Positions 1 to 8,460 of a DNA stretch of 64,000 nucleotides are shown piece by piece. Below the pieces are notes generated by a model that worked only from the letters and a program-made list of their open reading frames with translations, made no database searches and was not told the DNA's origin. Source of the DNA: Candidatus Dadabacteria bacterium (GTDB lineage: Bacteria; Desulfobacterota_D; UBA1144; Nemesobacterales; Nemesobacteraceae); NCBI GenBank assembly GCA_022827275.1, contig JAJDTG010000011.1:1-64000 (forward strand), given 5' to 3'. The translations under genes and the position numbers were made by a program. Numbering within the stretch: the first letter of the stretch is position 1; the number at the start of each line of letters is the position of its first letter.

Positions 1-110
1 TGGGGCTCTTTGCTGTACAATCTTCCATGGCGGTGTTTCCTCCTGTTAAATAGATTTTAGAACATCTTTATCTAACCGGATTTACCAGGAAATGCCGCCT
101 CCTTTTTTAA

Positions 111-362
111 TTTGCGAAAGATTTAAAGCGTTATCTTCAGATCCCGCAGGTTAAGGGCCGTTATCACTTTGTGAGGGCGAAGGTGGAAGTGCACGAGTAC
201 TCAGACGGGAGTATGTCCATATACCATGGGAAGCGTAGAGTGGGAAGTTATGACAGTGAAGGCAGGTTGAAGAACAAAGGAGGAAAAAGCAGGCCGAGAA
301 CCTGCATAAGGGGTTCCCGCAGTTTCACATCACCCTCTTCGGGCTACGCCCTTCGAGGCTGA
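111..362 (+). pseudogene. C-terminal remnant of an IS transposase (ISNCY/IS1202-like)
   Basis: An open stretch from 111, with a possible GTG at 171, reads like the last beta-strand region of integrase-type transposases: a VHEYSDGSMSIYHG block followed by a GSYD motif. An in-frame stop just upstream (108-110) and the absence of any DDE catalytic core show that only the tail survives. The last codons run into a hairpin at 325-367, so the carboxyl end is probably not original. The family name rests on remembered similarity of the tail and is tentative. Confidence 0.5.
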
Positions 363-367
363 TGTGA
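325..367. repeat. Imperfect hairpin at the end of the transposase remnant
   Basis: TCACATCA (325-332) pairs with TGATGTGA (360-367). Inside this, CCTC and GGGC pair with GCCC and GAGG around a symmetrical internal loop. It is followed by two GGACA-containing words near 371-410 (GCGGACAA and CCGGACAG), which could be the terminal part of the same insertion element. Confidence 0.55.
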
Positions 368-394
368 GCAAAGCAAAAGCGGACAAACAATGGA

Positions 395-2020
395 TCATAA
401 AACCGGACAGTTCCATTTGTCATTAACATCGAATATCAGCTTCGACCTGGCCTTCAGGAAAATGTTGTAGTCATTACTTTCAATTCCAAATCCATTTAGA
501 TCAATAAAGTGCGATTTCAAAGCTTTGTTTATGTTGCTGTTCTCGTCCTTGAAATTACCAATATAGCTTGAAGGCGCCCTTGCGCGTATGATTCTTTTGT
601 TCAAACGATCACTGACAAAAGTGATATTGACTAAGCTGTTACTGTTTGGAATCTCTTTATTCTCCAGATACTTTTTCGGGAAAAAATGATGGTAGTTTTT
701 GCTGCTTGCTATCTTTAACCATGAGTTATCAAGAATAATTTTGCCATTATCCTGAAAGTCTTTAGGTTCCTGATATGCCAATAAACAAAGCACAGCCTTG
801 CAGTAGCTGTTTCCTGCGCTGAAATTTGTATCAATCAGTGACTGTGAGGATTCCAGATAAACATTGATATCGCTGTAATCAGGACGTTCATTCTTCAAGA
901 TCAGATCAATCCGCCTTATATCCTGTGCCAACCGCGATTCTGCCGAGCTTGAATACCGGTAAGACAACGACATGCGCCAGAAGAACTCTTCGAGATACTT
1001 CCGTTGAGCTGGTCCTGGTTTCCCTTTATTCAAGAAGAAGAAATACGCAAATGAAGCCAATAGAGCATCATAAGGCAAGATCTGGGAGACAGGTATTCGG
1101 TAGGTCGTCCTGAAGTAGTCAATACTATCCTTTAAGGCAGATATTGCTGCATCCCAATTATCTATTATCGCTTGCTTGTCTAAGGCCAGTACGGTCTTGC
1201 GTTTGCACTCTTTAGTTCGGCTTAAGATAAGAGAAAGCAGACTGAGAATTACAGTACTCGACACACCCTCGTACTTAATATCCTTAAGTTCTTTTATAAA
1301 GTCTTCCCACTCCGCCTGCATATCAAACTTTTGATCTTCATCGTAAGTCTTGGCAGACATGATTTCGAACAGCGTAAGTGTTTGCCCGCTTGTGTTAATA
1401 CGAGTAAAAACTTCGATTGCTGAGTCAATATCTTCCTTTCTAAGAACTACAGTTGAGAATTCATACGTTTTAAACGCCGTTGAATACGCATCGATAGTCT
1501 CTAATTCGCCTTCACTGAATTTATCAGAAAGTTTTTTTGCTTTGCCAAAGTTAAAGTTCAGGACGTCATATAGCGATATGAATTTTTCGCCCGTGGGTTC
1601 AGCGGCAATTACTTGGTCGTCATTTTCGCTTACGTCCTTGTCGAGATTGACAAAAATATCGCTATAATTTGTTATCTTCTTTTCGCCCGTTTTCTGAATC
1701 TGAGCACCAAGGTAAGCAGCAAAAAGGGAGGTAATACGTTGTTGTCCGTCCAGCACATACTGAACTTTGGTTCCTTCCGGCGTATCGGGAATCTTCAAGT
1801 TTCCAATGTTCTTAATGTCGTTAATTCGTTCATCCGTTTGCCAAAAAATAAATGTACCGATGGGATATCCCTTTAAGATGCTATCCAACAACTTGGCTGT
1901 CTTGTCTATACTCCAGACAAACTCGCGTTGAAACTTAGGAATTTTGATTATTCCTTTCTGAATCTCGTTAATAAGGTCAGAATATTTTTTTGAGTCCGGT
2001 TTTGGCTGTTCGAAGTTCAT
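395..2020 (-). CDS. DUF262/DUF1524 protein, GmrSD-like type IV restriction enzyme
   Basis: A 541-residue protein with the layout of GmrSD-type enzymes. The N-terminal DUF262 half carries a DGQQR motif (residues 91-95) and an FTRINTSG block (205-212). A C-terminal HNH-like DUF1524 motif, HHFFPKKYL, lies at 444-452. Such proteins restrict modified, often glucosylated, phage DNA, and DUF262 is thought to be the nucleotide-dependent half. An AGGAG Shine-Dalgarno sequence precedes the ATG at 2020. The gene stands alone, and its last codons run into the GGACA-bearing end of the adjoining IS remnant, so the extreme C-terminus may be altered. Phage defence is inferred from family knowledge only. Confidence 0.85.
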   Translation of the reverse strand: MNFEQPKPDSKKYSDLINEIQKGIIKIPKFQREFVWSIDKTAKLLDSILKGYPIGTFIFWQTDERINDIKNIGNLKIPDTPEGTKVQYVLDGQQRITSLFAAYLGAQIQKTGEKKITNYSDIFVNLDKDVSENDDQVIAAEPTGEKFISLYDVLNFNFGKAKKLSDKFSEGELETIDAYSTAFKTYEFSTVVLRKEDIDSAIEVFTRINTSGQTLTLFEIMSAKTYDEDQKFDMQAEWEDFIKELKDIKYEGVSSTVILSLLSLILSRTKECKRKTVLALDKQAIIDNWDAAISALKDSIDYFRTTYRIPVSQILPYDALLASFAYFFFLNKGKPGPAQRKYLEEFFWRMSLSYRYSSSAESRLAQDIRRIDLILKNERPDYSDINVYLESSQSLIDTNFSAGNSYCKAVLCLLAYQEPKDFQDNGKIILDNSWLKIASSKNYHHFFPKKYLENKEIPNSNSLVNITFVSDRLNKRIIRARAPSSYIGNFKDENSNINKALKSHFIDLNGFGIESNDYNIFLKARSKLIFDVNDKWNCPVL

Positions 2021-2256
2021 CTGAAAACTCCTATGCAGTACCTGCTAAAAAAATCTTGAGTTGCTGAAATAAAATAAGCGGAAATTATATCTGAGAAAAA
2101 TAAAAGTCGCAGTTTTAGAGGTATTAAATCAGGAACATAGGATATAATTTCGACCGACCGCACTCTCTTATCAACATTTACAAAAAATTACACTATGCGC
2201 TCGGGTCACAGCTCTCATGACGGTAACAAAGTAAAGGTAGCGGTTTTAAAGCACCT

Positions 2257-3276
2257 TCATGGACTTATGATGATCTTGAGACTTTCCTCGGGATTCTCTG
2301 CAAGAGCAAAGCCTTTCTGGATATCCTGCAGTGAAAACCTATGGGTAATCATCTTCTCCACATCCACGGCTCTTTTTCCTATGAGGGAAAGGGCATCTTC
2401 AAGATCCCCGGGAGCCGCGGCGTAGGAACTTACGACCCGAACTCCAGACCACCAGTATTCATTAAAAGGAAAATCAAGGGTGAATTCCGGGTCAGAAGGA
2501 GCAAAAAAAAGGATTTTCCCCGACGGGGAAACAAGTTCGAAGGCGCTTTTTATCGCGGCCCTAGCTCCGGTACAAACTACCACCAAGTCCGAAAGGTATC
2601 CCGAGTTGTTCTCTCTCACAAGCGAAGCGATATCGTCGTCGGAACTGAAAGCGGAGGTAGCCCCGAATTCCATGGCCTTACGAAGCTTATATTCGTTTGA
2701 GTCGGTCGTAAAAACCGGCCCCGCACCGAGATGAAGAACGTACTGAAGGCACAAAAGTCCAGCCGTGCCGCTTCCAAGAATCGTTACGCTGTCTCCACGC
2801 TCAAGCCCCGCGGCCCGAACCGCCCTCGTAACGCACCCTAGGGGTTCCGTGAACGAACCTTCCTCAAAAGAAATGTTATCCGGCAGATGAAAAACACCCC
2901 ACTCCACGTTCGGCGGCGCCACGCACACATACTCCGAGAAACCACCCGGATTAAAGCCTGATTTCCTTATCATGGGACAGTTAGTGTGCCTGTCGGTAAG
3001 GCAGTAACGACACTTCCCGCAGGGAACGTGATGGGTGGCCACAACCCTTTCGCCTACCTTGAATCTGCTCACTCCCGGCCCCGTTTCTACCACTTCCCCC
3101 GCAACCTCATGACCCAGCACCAAAGGAGCCTTCGGCACCCTGTACCACTCCATAAGATCGCTTCCGCAGATTCCGCTCGCTCTGATCCTGATGAGTATCT
3201 CTCCCTCTCCCGGCTCGGGGCGGGGAAACTCCTCAATCCTCACATCGCTGTTTGTGTGGTAAACTGCGGCAAGCAT
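2257..3276 (-). CDS. Zinc-dependent medium-chain alcohol dehydrogenase
   Basis: A 339-residue MDR dehydrogenase. The catalytic zinc ligands are visible at Cys37 (GICGSD) and His56-Glu57 (GHE). The structural zinc site is Cys86, Cys89, Cys92 and Cys100. The Rossmann motif (GSGTAG) lies in the second half. It resembles the threonine/sorbitol dehydrogenase branch and should oxidise a secondary alcohol or polyol with NAD(P). Its ATG is one base past the stop of the LsrF-like gene, so the two are translationally coupled and probably act on related phosphorylated sugar-like substrates. The exact substrate cannot be read from the sequence. Confidence 0.88.
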   Translation of the reverse strand: MLAAVYHTNSDVRIEEFPRPEPGEGEILIRIRASGICGSDLMEWYRVPKAPLVLGHEVAGEVVETGPGVSRFKVGERVVATHHVPCGKCRYCLTDRHTNCPMIRKSGFNPGGFSEYVCVAPPNVEWGVFHLPDNISFEEGSFTEPLGCVTRAVRAAGLERGDSVTILGSGTAGLLCLQYVLHLGAGPVFTTDSNEYKLRKAMEFGATSAFSSDDDIASLVRENNSGYLSDLVVVCTGARAAIKSAFELVSPSGKILFFAPSDPEFTLDFPFNEYWWSGVRVVSSYAAAPGDLEDALSLIGKRAVDVEKMITHRFSLQDIQKGFALAENPEESLKIIISP

Positions 3277-3277
3277 G

Positions 3278-4075
3278 CTAGGAACTTTCTTCTTTTAGTT
3301 CCGTGAAAAACTCGTGGGCCTGCTTCGGGGTCATGTTCTCGTGAACGATCCCGCGGATCGCCCTTATGATCGCTACGGGGTTGTCGCGCTGCCAAATGTT
3401 TCTTCCCATGTCCACCCCGGCGGCACCTTGGGATATGGCCTCGTGAGTCATGTTGAAAACATCCATCTCGGTGTCAAGCTTGGGACCGCCCGCGATCACT
3501 ACGGGAACGGGACAGCTTTGGGTCACTTTCTCGAAATCCTCGCAGTAATAGGTCTTAACAAGACGCGCCCCGAGTTCCGCGCATATCCTGCAGCAAAGCG
3601 CCAGGTACCTCGAGTCCCTTTTTTCAAGTTCCTTTCCGACAGCGGTTATCCCAAGAACCGGAATGCCGTACTTCTCTCCCTGGTTCACAAGCTTGGAGAG
3701 TCCCAAAAGAGTCTGTCTCTCAAACTCGGTTCCGACAAAAACGGAAAGCCCTACCCCCGCAACGTTAAGCCTTATTGCTTCCTCGAAATCTACGGTAATT
3801 CCCTCGTCCTCAAGGTGCGGTCCTGCTATGCTCGTTCCCCCAGAGACCCTGAGCACTACGTTGGCCCCCAAGTCGGGATCGACCGAGGTTCTGAGCACTC
3901 CCCTTGTGAGCATTATGGTATCGGCGTAGGGAAGAAGAGGGGTTATGGTTTCTTTAGGAACCTCGAGGCGGTGGGTTGGACCCAGGAAGTAGCCGTGGTC
4001 AAGGGCGAGCATCACAGCCCTTCCGGTATCGGGCCTTATAATGCGGGTCATCCTGTTTTTCATGCCCCAATCCAT
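3278..4075 (-). CDS. LsrF/DhnA-family class I aldolase or thiolase
   Basis: A 265-residue DeoC/FbaB-like TIM barrel. It has the LALDHGYF block near residue 25, a KTYY segment in the barrel that probably carries the Schiff-base lysine, and a C-terminal GVDMGRNIWQ phosphate-binding loop. The sequence tracks E. coli LsrF (3-hydroxy-5-phosphonooxypentane-2,4-dione thiolase) along its length but lacks about 30 N-terminal residues. No other lsr genes are nearby, so AI-2 breakdown is not implied. Related DhnA aldolases make or break phosphorylated deoxy sugars. GGAGG lies 12 nt before the ATG, and a strong promoter precedes it. Confidence 0.85.
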   Translation of the reverse strand: MDWGMKNRMTRIIRPDTGRAVMLALDHGYFLGPTHRLEVPKETITPLLPYADTIMLTRGVLRTSVDPDLGANVVLRVSGGTSIAGPHLEDEGITVDFEEAIRLNVAGVGLSVFVGTEFERQTLLGLSKLVNQGEKYGIPVLGITAVGKELEKRDSRYLALCCRICAELGARLVKTYYCEDFEKVTQSCPVPVVIAGGPKLDTEMDVFNMTHEAISQGAAGVDMGRNIWQRDNPVAIIRAIRGIVHENMTPKQAHEFFTELKEESS

Positions 4076-4109
4076 TAGAACACGTATCCTCCAATCGGCG
4101 TTTCGCTAA

Positions 4110-4138
4110 ACTCTAGAGCACAACCTGTCGCATGTCAA
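4110..4138 (-). promoter_or_regulatory. Sigma70-type promoter of the aldolase-dehydrogenase operon
   Basis: On the minus strand TTGACA (4138-4133) and TAGAGT (4115-4110) are separated by 17 bp, followed by GGAGG (4092-4088) and the ATG at 4075. Confidence 0.65.
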
Positions 4139-4279
4139 ACACGTCTTGGAGCAAAGAATGGGAACACGACCTTTAAAATACTGCACGAGGACTTTCCCGT
4201 TTCCGTCTGTAATTCTCATTGTTCTGATATATACTTGTTCCGCCTATACATCTACACCACAGGAGTGACTTTCAGTTCG

Positions 4280-5440
4280 ATGACCAGAAAAGTCTTAAGA
4301 CGAACCCTGAGCTTAAACACCCTCGTACTTATCGCGCCCCTGGCGTTTTTCCTGTCTTTTGCTGTTCTCTCGTGCGACAACGATGACGGCTCCCCGGAAG
4401 AAAGCGGCCCTAGGGTCGGAATTGTATATGACAGCGTGGGAAAAGGTGACGGGTCATTCAATGATTCCGCATATGAGGGAATTAAAAGAGCCCAAGGGGA
4501 ACTTGGAGCGGTGGTGAGCGAGGAAACGACCGATGGAATGGAGAGCAACCGCGAGGAGTTGATTCAGTCTCTAGCCGAGGACAATGATCTTGTAATAGCG
4601 GTTGGATTTTCATTTGAGAGTTCAATAAAAAAAGTCGCGGCCGCCAACCCTGACACCAATTTCGCAGGTATAGATATCCTGCAGAGAAATGACTCGCCGG
4701 CGAACTTCGCAAGCCTAGTCTTTAACGAGGCCGAGGGATCCTTTCTGGTGGGCGTCGCGGCCGCCCTTAAAAGCGAAACCGGCAAAGTAGGCTTCATCGG
4801 AGGAGTATGCGGAACCCCCGACAGACTCATTGAAAAGTTCGAGGCCGGATTCGTCTCAGGCGTTTTGGCCATGGTAAAAGGGATTAACAGGAACATGGAA
4901 GTCGAAACAGTCTACCTTTCCCAGTTCTCCGACCCGCAGAATCCTGACGGGCCGCCCGACATAAGCGGCTTCTTTAACCCGGAGGGAGCCAAGGAAGCGG
5001 CGGAAGGAATTTTCAGCGGCGGTTCGGATGTCGTTTTTCATGCGGCCGGGGGCTCGGGAGCAGGGCTTTTCGAAGCCGCTAGGGAATTCAGTTCGCAGGA
5101 GAACAACTCCAAGGTCTGGGCCATAGGCGTCGACTCGGATCAGTACGGAACCAGCGAAGAATCCGTGCGGGAATACATACTGACCTCGATGCTTAAAAGG
5201 GTGGACACGGCCGTCTACAACATCATCAAGGCCCAAAGGGACGGCGAATTCTCAGGCGGGAGCGTAAACCACGACCTCGCAAACGACGGAGTGGGCTACG
5301 CCACGTCGGGAGGATTCGTAGATGACATCAGGGAACTGATCGAGGGTCAGAAAGCCTTCATAGTCCGCAACCTGTTTGATGTCCCGACCGCTCCCGTTAA
5401 AGGCTGCCGGGAACCGCAGACCTATAATCTGCGATATTAG
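4280..5440 (+). CDS. BMP-family (PnrA/Med-like) substrate-binding lipoprotein
   Basis: A 386-residue periplasmic binding protein of the basic-membrane-protein family, which captures purine nucleosides or related ligands for ABC import. The start chosen is ATG 4280, which gives a proper lipoprotein signal (positive N-region, hydrophobic core, VLSC lipobox). A TTG at 4235 would add 15 residues ahead of the signal and is less likely. The GSFND segment after the first strand and GGVCGTP/GVDSD blocks later are typical. No permease or ATPase gene is adjacent, so it is an orphan binding protein here and could equally serve as a receptor. Confidence 0.88.
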   Translation: MTRKVLRRTLSLNTLVLIAPLAFFLSFAVLSCDNDDGSPEESGPRVGIVYDSVGKGDGSFNDSAYEGIKRAQGELGAVVSEETTDGMESNREELIQSLAEDNDLVIAVGFSFESSIKKVAAANPDTNFAGIDILQRNDSPANFASLVFNEAEGSFLVGVAAALKSETGKVGFIGGVCGTPDRLIEKFEAGFVSGVLAMVKGINRNMEVETVYLSQFSDPQNPDGPPDISGFFNPEGAKEAAEGIFSGGSDVVFHAAGGSGAGLFEAAREFSSQENNSKVWAIGVDSDQYGTSEESVREYILTSMLKRVDTAVYNIIKAQRDGEFSGGSVNHDLANDGVGYATSGGFVDDIRELIEGQKAFIVRNLFDVPTAPVKGCREPQTYNLRY

Positions 5441-5682
5441 CACCACGCGAACTGCCCTCCCCGTGCAACATGCAGGGTCACATGCGGTGCTGATCTGAAT
5501 TCCAGATCCCGGAGTCCTGCAGAGAGATTTTCCATTATTGCGCATCAGAATCACCTGGGCAGACACAACGGCGATGTTTTTGCACTTGAACTCAGTGGTA
5601 CTTTTATGTTTTACTTAAGTTTAGGATTGTGCGATTTCGGGTCGCTATTTTAACGGGCGGCACAATAACCACGGAGGTAATG
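5441..5682. other. Intergenic region ahead of Cache copy 1
   Basis: It holds an imperfect stem near 5443-5494 (AGCACC pairing with GGTGCT), which could end the BMP transcript but lacks a T run, then AT-rich sequence and a GGAGG (5673-5677). I see no convincing gene in it. Confidence 0.5.
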
Positions 5683-7036
5683 ATGAATTTCAGAATTCAG
5701 AGAGTAATTTTAAGCTTCGTGCTTTCAGCCTTTTTTGCCTTGGGGCTTGTTTTTTCGTTTGGCATTGATGCATCCGCTGATCACGGGGAGGGGGGGGGGT
5801 AGAGTCGCAGAAGACGTTGATCCCACCAACAAAGAGCACGTAAGCGAATTTCTTGATAACGTAGTAGGTTATTATGAAGAAGCTTATTCCAGACACCCAC
5901 CAGATGCCTTCAATGCGCTGATCAGAGAAGTCAATATATACAGCAGGGCGGTAAGACGGGAAGGAGAGTACAAGCACGGAGAAATCTATTCTTTAAGCAT
6001 AAATAACAGAAATATAGTAACGAATCACGCAAGATATCCCAACCTGTTCGGTTATGAGTTTAACCCAGATGCCATGGGTTCCGATGTCGCAAGCACCATA
6101 AAGGCTTTGATTGAAGGCACAGAAGGTAAGCCAGGCATGAATCACTGTGAAACTTACGGCGGCGAAGCCATGAGATATGCCTGCGCACGCAGGGTGAATG
6201 ATCCCTACGGCGGACATTTAACATTCATAGCGGGACTTCGACACTCTGAAGATGACTCCGCTTTTTCTCCTCCCGACTGTAACGGGTTCGAGCTTGAAAC
6301 TTCAGCTGAAGTTGTACATGAAAATCCTACAGACGCAAATCTTGAAGCTTACGTAAAAGGGGTTATCAGCGTAGCTCAAAATCAATTTGCAGGAACAGTA
6401 TTAGCATCACTAACTGATTTGCCAAATCTTACAGGTCCGGCACGTACGTTTGACATACTCAGAAGAGCCTACGACCAATCCGCTTGCTACAGAATAGGAG
6501 ATCTCAAGCATGGAAACATATATACCTTCATTATGGAGGCGGAAGCGGATCCGGAAGAACCCGCCGCAGTGATTATAAACGGAAACAACTTTGATCTTAA
6601 CGGCACCAATCTGGAACTGAACGATGACAGACTGTCAGGAGAGCAGAATATAGCAAGACTGTTTACCCAAGAGCTGGGGAGCGCGGAAATCGGAAGCTCC
6701 ACTTACGTGAATTATCACTGGGATGACCCCACGAACCCTAACGATAACGTTGCGAACTTTCTTGAAAACGGTAAGGTTCCCGGCACTTCGTGCAAGAGAA
6801 GCTATATTGAGGTGGCAGACATAACCGGGGCGTTGCCGCCGGGTTTGCCTCTCGGTCCCACCCTGTACATCTTCGGCTCCGGAACTTATCCCGGAGATGA
6901 TGTCTGCGAGGCTGAAGATGATGACGGAGGATGCGCGATCGCGGGCACGGTGCATACGTACAAGGGCGCACTGCTTAACCTGTTTGTTATGGCCTTCGTT
7001 CTGTTTCCGGTTGCCCTCCTCAGAAGGCGCATGTAG
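5683..7036 (+). pseudogene. Cache-CTERM surface protein, copy 1, out of frame at a G10 tract
   Basis: The gene starts at ATG 5683 behind GGAGG and encodes a signal peptide matching copies 2 and 3. The ten Gs at 5790-5799 put a TAG stop at 5800, and the rest of the protein continues in the +1 frame to 7036. With nine Gs, or twelve, one frame of about 450 residues results. The body has two Cache-like domains (roughly residues 40-190 and 260-410). The second ends in SYIEVAD and a YIFGSGTY strand. The tail is an acidic linker, GGCAIAG, a hydrophobic segment and LLRRRM. This is either a phase-variable gene caught OFF, a recent frameshift, or a homopolymer assembly error. The sequence alone cannot decide. 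Confidence 0.75.
5790..5799 (+). repeat. Run of ten Gs in the coding region of Cache copy 1
   Basis: It lies just after the signal peptide (codons 36-39) and sets the reading frame of the remaining 410 codons. Tracts of this length are typical slipped-strand sites. Confidence 0.9.
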
Positions 7037-7082
7037 GAAGTTCCCGGAAATACCGGCTTCTCTGCCGGTAAGGATTTGCTGA

Positions 7083-7117
7083 ACAGGGGCAGCCTTTGAG
7101 GCTGCCCCTGTTTTTTT
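7083..7117 (+). terminator. Rho-independent terminator of Cache copy 1
   Basis: A perfect 12-bp stem (7083-7094 with 7100-7111), loop TTTGA, then a T run to 7117. Confidence 0.92.
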
Positions 7118-7208
7118 CAGGATCTGAAAGCACCCTGTTACCAGACCCGGGATAAGCATAATCAATATCGGAATATTCCCCGGCAATCATCTTCCGGGAA
7201 TTCTCTAT

Positions 7209-7283
7209 TATAATTCAAGAACTATGAGCGATACGGAAACAAGATGCGGCGTTTTCATCGACGGCGAAGCAGCGAACTTTTGA
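7209..7283 (+). pseudogene. Promoter and first 19 codons of a truncated aldehyde dehydrogenase
   Basis: TATAAT (7209-7214) lies nine bases before ATG 7224, and the reading frame ends at TGA 7283 after MSDTETRCGVFIDGEA and three more residues. The intact dehydrogenase at 17589 has the same TATAAT-to-ATG spacing and begins MAGTETKCDLFIDGEE. The 3' flank of copy 1 also matches that of copy 3 before this point. It is therefore a duplicated, truncated gene start, now overlapped by the antisense 3' end of bioF. Confidence 0.75.
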
Positions 7284-8460
7284 CAAACTCGGCGGCGGCC
7301 CCGAACCCCTCAAGCGCCCGCGATATGTGATCTTCCGTATGTGTAGCCATAAGTGACGCTCTTATCCTGCATTTTCCGGCGGGAACCGAAGGGGGCCTTA
7401 CGGCTGGAGTGTAAATTCCCCGCTTGCGAAGCGCCGAGGCCAGTTCAAGGGTGGCTTCCGGTTCTCCGGTCAACACGGGTACGATCGCACTCTGGGACGG
7501 AAGCACGTTAAATCCCATATCGCAAAGACCCACCTTGAACGTATCTACAAGATCCTTTAGATGCTTTCTTCTCTGCGGTTCACCTTCTATGATGCCGATC
7601 GCCTCGATTGACGCGGCCAGAGAAGCAGCCGGGAGGGAAGTATCGAAAATGTAGCTTCTCACTCTGTTTCGTATGAAGTCAACGAGGCTTCGGCTGCCGG
7701 CAACGTATCCCCCTAGGGACCCAACGGCTTTTGACAGAGTACCCATGACTACAGGGACTCTGTCCTCGACCCCGAAATGCTCGGTGGCCCCGCTTCCCTT
7801 CTCCCCAAGAACTCCCATCGCGTGGGCCTCGTCCACCATTAGCATGCAGCCGTGGCGCTCGGAGACCTCGCAGACCTCCCTGAGGTCTGCGAGGTCCCCG
7901 TCCATGCTGAACACTGTGTCCGTTACTATGAGCTTCTTTCCGCCACCCCGGCTTCGGGAAACCATGCGATCGAGGCTGTCCGTATCGAGATGGGGATACA
8001 CCTCTACTCTCGCCCGGGAGAGCCTGCAGCCGTCTATTATGGATGCGTGGTTAAGCTCGTCGCTGAACACCGTGTCCCCTTCCCCGACCAGCGCGGCGAT
8101 CGTGCCGACGTTCGCTAGATAGCCACTTGAGAAAAGAATCGCGGCCTCGGTCGATTTGAATTCCGCTATTTTTCTCTCAAGCTCGGCGTGAAGATCGGAA
8201 CTTCCGCTCACGAGCCTAGATCCCCCGGAACCCGTACCGTACTTGGCAAGAGCCTCGGCGGCCGCCTGTACAACCCTCGGGTCGGTCGAAAGCCCCATAT
8301 AGTTGTTGGAAGCGAGAAGTATGTGCTTTTTCCCGCCGATCAGTATTTCGGGAGACTGTCCCGAGGCAATCTCCGTAAGCATCCTGAAAAGATTCTTCCC
8401 CCGTATGGCCCTTAACTCATCTTCAATCCACTCAAGAGAATCGGAGGACTCCATCCGCAC
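7255..8460 (-). CDS. bioF: 8-amino-7-oxononanoate synthase
   Basis: A 401-residue alpha-oxoamine synthase that condenses pimeloyl thioester with alanine in biotin synthesis. The aspartate of DEAHAMG (residues 210-216) and the PLP lysine Lys244 in TLSKAVGS are present. The GTG start at 8460 overlaps the bioA stop by one base, and an ATG two codons later is an alternative start. The last residues (SSLLRRR) are encoded on the reverse of the truncated dehydrogenase start, so the carboxyl end was probably rewritten when the gene landed here. A 2-amino-3-ketobutyrate ligase is the main alternative, but the bioA/bioB context favours BioF. Confidence 0.93.
   Translation of the reverse strand: MRMESSDSLEWIEDELRAIRGKNLFRMLTEIASGQSPEILIGGKKHILLASNNYMGLSTDPRVVQAAAEALAKYGTGSGGSRLVSGSSDLHAELERKIAEFKSTEAAILFSSGYLANVGTIAALVGEGDTVFSDELNHASIIDGCRLSRARVEVYPHLDTDSLDRMVSRSRGGGKKLIVTDTVFSMDGDLADLREVCEVSERHGCMLMVDEAHAMGVLGEKGSGATEHFGVEDRVPVVMGTLSKAVGSLGGYVAGSRSLVDFIRNRVRSYIFDTSLPAASLAASIEAIGIIEGEPQRRKHLKDLVDTFKVGLCDMGFNVLPSQSAIVPVLTGEPEATLELASALRKRGIYTPAVRPPSVPAGKCRIRASLMATHTEDHISRALEGFGAAAEFVKSSLLRRR

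Noticed and set aside
3314-4078. 254-codon open frame on the plus strand
   Set aside because: It is antisense to the well-supported LsrF-like gene, has no family resemblance and no ribosome binding site.
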